Shown here: positions 17,470-20,239 of the stretch, one piece after another
Layout: each line of letters starts with the position of its first letter
Position numbering within the stretch: position 1 is the stretch's first letter
Virus record (IMG/VR): IMGVR_UViG_3300000117_000041
Span: 28,725-48,963 of that record
DNA length: 20,239 bases
Reading direction: 5' to 3' (one strand)
Origin: a virus
Position numbers and translations under genes: made by a program
Notes under the pieces: generated by a model
What the model saw: only the letters and a program-made list of their open reading frames with translations
Database searches by the model: none
Told to the model about the DNA's origin: nothing

Positions 17470-17680
17470 ACTTTATTCTCTTTGTTTTACCTATACCAAA
17501 AGGATCACGTGGATCCTGTTTTGTTTCTAGGTTAGAGTGAAACGCCTCGTCTATATCAAATCCATGTATAGACTTGGCGTAATCACTTACCTGTTTTGCC
17601 TTTCGATAATCACCCTTCTTGTATAGTTTATTATACCTATATCTAAGGTTGTTTAAATCGGGCTTTTTATTTTTAGACAT
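17462..17680 (-). CDS. Small basic protein before TerL, unknown
   Basis: A 72-aa protein rich in Lys, Tyr, Asn and Asp. Residues about 8-38 look helical (NLRYRYNKLYKKGDYRKAKQ), and the C terminus is polar (DPRDPFGIGKTKRIKYG). Its ATG overlaps the stop of the 197-aa gene (TAATG), and its TAG stop lies inside the TerL start region, so all three are probably translated as a coupled set. The position directly before TerL is where a small terminase subunit is often found, but the length is short for one and no helix-turn-helix is evident. No function assigned. Confidence 0.65.
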   Translation of the reverse strand: MSKNKKPDLNNLRYRYNKLYKKGDYRKAKQVSDYAKSIHGFDIDEAFHSNLETKQDPRDPFGIGKTKRIKYG

Positions 17681-18273
17681 TAGTCTAATTGACGATAGCT
17701 TCCGCCTGACTTGTTTTTACCACCGTGTCCGTATGATTTTTTCATCATACCTCCACCCATAAAATCTTTGTCAGCACTACCCATACGGCCTCCGCCATAC
17801 ATCTTTTGATCGTAACGACCACCAGCATCAAACCCAAAACGTTTTTTAAGTCTACGTCTAACGCCACCAAATAATTTTCTTCTTACTTTTTTTTGTGCGC
17901 CAGTAACCTTTTTAACTACGTTTTTAGTTCTTTTAACGTTTCCTTTTATAGCTTTTTTAGCAATTCCTTTAACGCCTCTTACAGCGCTAGCTGCAGTTTT
18001 ACCTGGTCGTCTTAATGGCTTTTTAACCATTTTACCAGCAGTAGCTGCAGCCTTTCCAATTGCACCAGCCCTAAGACGAGCTTTTGCAGCTCTTCGTTTT
18101 GCAATAGCAGCAGCGCTTAATCCACGATCAGCTGTTTTTTTAACTCCTCTAGCTACTTTTTTTACTAATGAACTTGCAGCTGCTTTAGATCCTCTACGGG
18201 AAGCTCTAGCTAATTTAGCGGCTCCTAATTTACTGCCTCTACGTCTTAGCTTACGTCTTAATTTTCTAAACAT
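17680..18273 (-). CDS. Highly basic histone/protamine-like protein
   Basis: A 197-aa protein with 63 Lys/Arg against 6 Asp and no Glu, Cys or Trp. Residues 1-150 are Ala/Lys/Arg-rich with short repeats such as AKKAIKG, VKKVARGVKK and RRRLKKRFG, like histone H1 or bacterial Hc1-type tails and protamine-like viral core proteins. The C-terminal 45 residues differ: Gly/Tyr/Met-rich, with KMYGGGR, MGGGMMKK and YGHGGKNKSGGS. This tail resembles that of the adjacent 52-aa protein. It probably binds nucleic acid; packaging-related condensation or neutralisation of DNA is inference. A membrane-active or internal virion protein is an alternative. The base composition, including an AAA/CGT/AGA mixture, looks like that of its neighbours, so recent transfer is not indicated. 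Confidence 0.65.
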   Translation of the reverse strand: MFRKLRRKLRRRGSKLGAAKLARASRRGSKAAASSLVKKVARGVKKTADRGLSAAAIAKRRAAKARLRAGAIGKAAATAGKMVKKPLRRPGKTAASAVRGVKGIAKKAIKGNVKRTKNVVKKVTGAQKKVRRKLFGGVRRRLKKRFGFDAGGRYDQKMYGGGRMGSADKDFMGGGMMKKSYGHGGKNKSGGSYRQLD

Positions 18274-18294
18274 GTCTAATTTATTTATTTAATG

Positions 18295-18453
18295 TTAACG
18301 ATGCTGGTTTAGGCGGCCACCAGATTTCATCTTTGTTTTGAGTTTACCTCCGCCATACATTTTGCTTCCCCTAAGCATTTTAAAATCTTGAGCGTCTATA
18401 CGCCCATTTTTATTTTTGTCTAACTTTCGTTGTTTACCTTTTAACTTTGCCAT
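18295..18453 (-). CDS. 52-aa peptide with EF-hand-like calcium-binding loop
   Basis: An intact ORF from ATG at 18453 to TAA at 18297-18295. The ATG shares a base with the upstream stop (TAATG), as at two other junctions in this window. The first half contains LDKNKNGRIDAQDF (residues 11-24), which fits an EF-hand or dockerin-like loop: Asp12, Asn14, Asn16, Gly17, Ile19, Asp20 and Asp23 occupy positions 1, 3, 5, 6, 8, 9 and 12. The second half is basic and Gly-rich: KMYGGGK (31-37) and SGGR (44-47), echoing the end of the neighbouring 197-aa protein. There are 17 Lys/Arg in 52 residues. Similar single-loop peptides occur in some marine phages, to my recollection, without known function. Calcium binding is inferred from the loop alone; a lone loop would probably have to dimerise. 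Confidence 0.7.
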   Translation of the reverse strand: MAKLKGKQRKLDKNKNGRIDAQDFKMLRGSKMYGGGKLKTKMKSGGRLNQHR

Positions 18454-18989
18454 TATTTAATATTTTCTTGTATTTCTTTTTTATTCTCTAAAAATGATAG
18501 CTTTTTATCACCTGCTATTTTTTGTCTTTCTCCCCTTCTTTCAATTGCATCTACAAGAGTCTGTCTGGTTTTGTATATCTTTTCAATACCAATCATTATC
18601 TTCTGCAATCCTTCAGCCGTTTCCTCATCTATATGCATATTGTTCATATAGGTCGTAAACTGACTTATCTTTTTATTAAAAGCAATTAGCTGTTCGTCCA
18701 ATGGATCAAACTGTAATTGTTTGTACTTATCTATTGCTGCAAGTACTTCTGAACGTTTCTCACCATACCAGTCATACTTGTCGTACAAATCCTTGCTAAC
18801 AGCTTTCTTTCTCTCTTCCTCAACAAAGTGTCTGTAAGGACTATCATAGTCACATACAAGTGCTACCCACTTCATTGCTGTTGATCCAAGCTTATCAGCC
18901 TTCAGGACTTTTAAAAACTCTGGAATCCCCGTAACCCCATCGTCATCTTTGAATATGTCCCCCTGCCTATTTAGTTTTAATAAATACAT
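18453..18989 (-). CDS. Conserved pre-terminase protein of Bacteroidota phages, unknown function
   Basis: A 178-aa protein starting at the ATG at 18989. An upstream ATG at 19022 was rejected because it would overlap the previous gene and place a promoter box inside the coding sequence. Residues about 20-75 include GIPEFLKVLKADKLG and KWVALVCDYDSPYRHFVEEE; this 'IPEF ... DY-SPY' arrangement recurs in proteins encoded near the terminase in Bacteroidota phages. The C-terminal half is helical and charged (KKISQFTTYMNNM, GIEKIYKTRQTLVDAIERR), probably a coiled coil. No catalytic motif is visible. A TAnnTTTG box lies 7 nt before the ATG. Confidence 0.65.
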   Translation of the reverse strand: MYLLKLNRQGDIFKDDDGVTGIPEFLKVLKADKLGSTAMKWVALVCDYDSPYRHFVEEERKKAVSKDLYDKYDWYGEKRSEVLAAIDKYKQLQFDPLDEQLIAFNKKISQFTTYMNNMHIDEETAEGLQKIMIGIEKIYKTRQTLVDAIERRGERQKIAGDKKLSFLENKKEIQENIK

Positions 18990-18996
18990 ACTCTGT

Positions 18997-19005
18997 GCAA
19001 AAATA
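18997..19005 (-). promoter_or_regulatory. TAnnTTTG promoter box, 7 nt before the ATG
   Basis: Minus strand TATTTTTGC, matching TAnnTTTGY, placed between the stop of the 95-aa gene and the ATG at 18989. The same core and the same 7-nt distance occur at the 299-aa gene. No TTG at proper -33 spacing; the nearest is only 14 nt upstream of the box. Confidence 0.45.
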
Positions 19006-19009
19006 GTAA

Positions 19010-19297
19010 TTATTCTCCACAATATTCTAAATGCATCTCATATAACCAAATCCATCGCCCTCCGTTAGGTTGGGACAATGTATAGTTACCATCAAAACTA
19101 ATACAATAATTAGGATTTTCTACTTGAAATATCTTAGTGTCGGAAACGTCAAACTCCATTTTTTTACATTGATCTAACAAGAACTCCTCACTATTCATAA
19201 GGTCTTCTAATTCATCAAAGTATTTCTTAAGTAAGTATAGATTATCATCAAACACCCATATCTCCCCATCATCACTATATAATTTTTCTAAAAGCAT
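19010..19297 (-). CDS. Acidic 95-aa protein, unknown
   Basis: A 95-aa protein rich in Asp, Glu, Leu and aromatic residues, starting MLLEKLYSDDGEIWVFDD. The middle is an acidic helix (LKKYFDELEDLMNSEEFLL, about 23-41), and the C-terminal part looks beta-like (NYCISFDGNYTLSQ, GGRWIWLYEMHLEYCGE). It has three Cys but no metal-site spacing. The size, net negative charge and position at the head of the block could suit a small regulator or inhibitor, but that is a guess. It begins directly after a strong terminator and a promoter box 4 nt before its ATG. Confidence 0.6.
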   Translation of the reverse strand: MLLEKLYSDDGEIWVFDDNLYLLKKYFDELEDLMNSEEFLLDQCKKMEFDVSDTKIFQVENPNYCISFDGNYTLSQPNGGRWIWLYEMHLEYCGE

Positions 19298-19301
19298 ATA
19301 T

Positions 19302-19310
19302 ACAAATATA
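19302..19310 (-). promoter_or_regulatory. TAnnTTTG promoter box, 4 nt before the ATG
   Basis: Minus strand TATATTTGT between the terminator (19314-19344) and the ATG at 19297. It is placed to start the long minus-strand block. The distance to the start codon implies a leaderless message. No -33 TTG was seen; the terminator hairpin occupies that position. Confidence 0.5.
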
Positions 19311-19313
19311 AAT

Positions 19314-19344
19314 AAAAAAGAGGCCGAAAGGCCTCGATTTTTTT
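19314..19344 (-). terminator. Strong bidirectional intrinsic terminator
   Basis: A perfect 6-bp GC-rich stem GAGGCC/GGCCTC (19320-19325 with 19330-19335) with a GAAA tetraloop on the plus strand (TTTC on the minus). Six A (19314-19319) give a T6 tail on the minus strand, and seven T (19338-19344) give a tail on the plus. It ends the 150-aa gene unit 23 nt after its stop and could also stop any plus-strand transcript entering the block. Confidence 0.9.
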
Positions 19345-19367
19345 CAATACTAAAATCAAAGATTTTA

Positions 19368-19820
19368 TTATCTCATTAAAAGTCTGTTAGCAAAAGCTAA
19401 TCGATTCTGGCCCATTCCTTCTAAAGGTTGCATAGGCTGCATGTATGGATTCATGAATGGACTGCCCATTGATTGCTGGACATAAGGATTAGCGTAAGGT
19501 AACGCAAAAGGTGCATTAGGAGCCATAGGCATCATCGGATTCATATTCGCACCCATCATAGGTTGACGCATCATAGCTTCCTCATTAGCTCTATTCTGCA
19601 AGGCAGCTTGACCAGGAACTCTACGTTGTGGTCTAAAAACTGGAGCATTAGGATCTCTCTGCTTCATTTCCTGCTCATCAAGATCTTCCTCTTCCTCATT
19701 TCGTACTGGTTCATCCATTCTCATTGATACAGGTTGCCCCATTCTATTGTTTTGATATGGACTTCTTTGCAATCTAACATTGTCTCGTTGTTGTTGCTCA
19801 TAAAAATTCTGTCTTGCCAT
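19368..19820 (-). CDS. Met/Pro/Gln-rich low-complexity protein, own transcription unit
   Basis: A 150-aa protein read from ATG at 19820 (MARQNFYEQQQ). A TTG seven codons upstream was rejected because it lies in the promoter box. Residues 1-45 are Gln/Arg/Asn-rich, followed by a short acidic patch (NEEEEDLDEQE, about 42-52). Residues 75-140 are Met/Pro/Asn-rich with MNPMMPMAPNAP and MNPYMQPMQP, and the C terminus is a short helix (QNRLAFANRLLMR). It is probably disordered. It stands alone between its own promoter and a strong terminator, next to the divergent region, so it may be expressed at a time or level different from the structural genes. Function unknown; an internal virion or capsid-associated protein is possible. 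Confidence 0.6.
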   Translation of the reverse strand: MARQNFYEQQQRDNVRLQRSPYQNNRMGQPVSMRMDEPVRNEEEEDLDEQEMKQRDPNAPVFRPQRRVPGQAALQNRANEEAMMRQPMMGANMNPMMPMAPNAPFALPYANPYVQQSMGSPFMNPYMQPMQPLEGMGQNRLAFANRLLMR

Positions 19821-19837
19821 TGTATTATCTCTTTTAT

Positions 19838-19846
19838 GCAAATATA
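19838..19846 (-). promoter_or_regulatory. TAnnTTTG promoter box for the 150-aa gene
   Basis: Minus strand TATATTTGC followed by 17 nt and the ATG at 19820. It is a full match to the -7 consensus and shares the 12-base TATATTTGC-containing context (AGTATATTTGCA) with the scaffold promoter. It is the rightmost minus-strand promoter in the window. Confidence 0.55.
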
Positions 19847-19847
19847 C

Positions 19848-20029
19848 TATAAAAAAATTTTATTTCTATTTTTCAGGGAGGGATACTTTATGCTAAGTAG
19901 CCCCTACCATGTCCCAAACTTTTACATACCCCTGTAACTTGTATTGGACATTCATAGCATTTTTGCGTAATGCCTGCACGCAATCGTGCTATCTATCTAA
20001 TAGCGGGCTCACTTAATACATTTATAATT
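19848..20029. promoter_or_regulatory. Divergent control region between the two gene arms
   Basis: An AT-rich start is followed by a GC-richer part with two small adjacent plus-strand stem-loops: GCATT/AATGC (19957-19961 with 19969-19973) and GCACG/CGTGC (19976-19980 with 19985-19989). A near-match to TAnnTTTG on the plus strand is CATTTTTG at 19958-19965, with a TTG at 19939-19941. This could promote the plus-strand gene but is weak. The spacer between the arms is the usual place for divergent promoters and operators. Confidence 0.4.
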
Positions 20030-20239
20030 ATGTCATTCATTAAAGACGTTAAAGTTGGCTACCAAGCCTTAGGTTCATTACTAAAAGAAAGCGGAGAGTT
20101 CCGTAAAGACTATGCAATGGGTATCATTGACATTCCAATTGCTGTAACTAAAGCAGCTGTTGATATAATAGATACTAAAGTTGGCTCTACACAACGTAGA
20201 TATAACATAGCTAATGCAGTAAATGAGCGTATGTTAGAG
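20030..20239 (+). CDS. Plus-strand protein, 5' part only, unknown
   Basis: ATG at 20030 and an open frame of 70 codons to the right edge. The visible part starts MSFIKDVKVGYQALGSLL, then EFRKDYAMGIIDIPIAVTKA and VGSTQRRYNIANAVNERM. It is mixed alpha-helical with moderately hydrophobic segments but no signal peptide or clear membrane helix. It is the only plus-strand gene seen and is oriented away from the structural block, so it probably heads the other arm. The family is not recognisable from this fragment. Confidence 0.6.
   Translation, partial: MSFIKDVKVGYQALGSLLKESGEFRKDYAMGIIDIPIAVTKAAVDIIDTKVGSTQRRYNIANAVNERMLE

Noticed and set aside
6041-17680. Stop-codon reassignment (TAG as Gln), known in some crAss-like phages
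   Set aside because: TAG ends four genes (at 6041-6043, 8618-8620, 13328-13330, 17462-17464), each at a natural junction with the next gene or promoter, and no long frame contains an internal TAG.
18900-18989. Second EF-hand-like site (DDDGVTGIPEF) in the 178-aa protein
   Set aside because: Spacing fails: no acid at position 1 and no hydrophobic residue at position 8 of the loop.
18989-19022. Longer N terminus (189 aa) for the pre-terminase protein
   Set aside because: It would overlap the 95-aa gene and contain the promoter-like box; the ATG at 18989 gives clean spacing.
19890-19937. 15-codon micro-ORF after a GGGAGGG Shine-Dalgarno-like run
   Set aside because: Bacteroidota translation relies little on such sites, the peptide has no recognisable leader features, and nothing downstream fits attenuation.
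19848-20029. tRNA gene in the divergent gap
   Set aside because: No cloverleaf with a 7-bp acceptor stem and T-loop consensus could be found on either strand.
1-20239. CRISPR array, insertion sequence, integrase or attachment site
   Set aside because: No regularly spaced direct repeats, terminal inverted repeats, transposase or recombinase motifs were seen.

Overview
The window is part of a tailed-phage genome (Caudoviricetes, podovirus-type), AT-rich and gene-dense, with almost every gene on the minus strand. The best fit is a crAss-like phage (order Crassvirales) of an environmental, probably aquatic Bacteroidota host. Three things support this. First, the minus-strand gene order is terminase large subunit, portal, scaffold, major capsid protein, small head proteins, helical ring-type proteins, a small HU/IHF-like protein, another ring protein, and then a giant tail stabilisation ('muzzle')-type protein. 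Second, the terminase has the deviant Walker A loop (KARDKGFS) known from this group. Third, several promoters match the Bacteroidota -7 consensus TAnnTTTG. The family calls come from remembered family features; no database search was run.

Layout, read along minus-strand transcription from the right end. At 19848-20029 a short divergent control region separates a plus-strand gene that leaves the window at 20239 from the minus-strand block. The first minus-strand unit is a single Met/Pro/Gln-rich protein (19368-19820) with its own promoter and a strong terminator. Next comes a pre-terminase block: a 95-aa acidic protein, a 178-aa protein, a 52-aa peptide with an EF-hand-like loop, a 197-aa histone-like basic protein and a 72-aa protein. 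TerL (15649-17469) and portal (13328-15646) follow. Then come the acidic scaffold-like protein (12214-13290), the major capsid protein (10559-12121), and three small genes (100, 172 and 67 aa). A 228-aa protein leads into the neck and tail: 222-aa ring-type, 299-aa ring-type, 148-aa HU/IHF-like, 162-aa beta-rich, 337-aa ring-type with an inserted domain, and an open frame of 1,675 codons that runs off the left edge.

The genes together make and fill the capsid and build the neck and short tail. Many are translationally coupled by TAATG, TAGTG or longer overlaps. Stem-loops and TAnnTTTG promoters break the block at several points, which would let head and tail parts be made in different amounts. 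No lysis, integration, replication, tRNA or CRISPR genes were found. All genes read with the standard code; TAG ends four of them and TAA ends the other complete ones.

The least expected features are the EF-hand-like mini-gene beside a protamine-like protein with which it shares a C-terminal motif, a domain insertion in a ring protein, TAnnTTTG boxes placed 3-7 nt before start codons (suggesting leaderless mRNAs), and repeated FDPxAF-like motifs in the scaffold.
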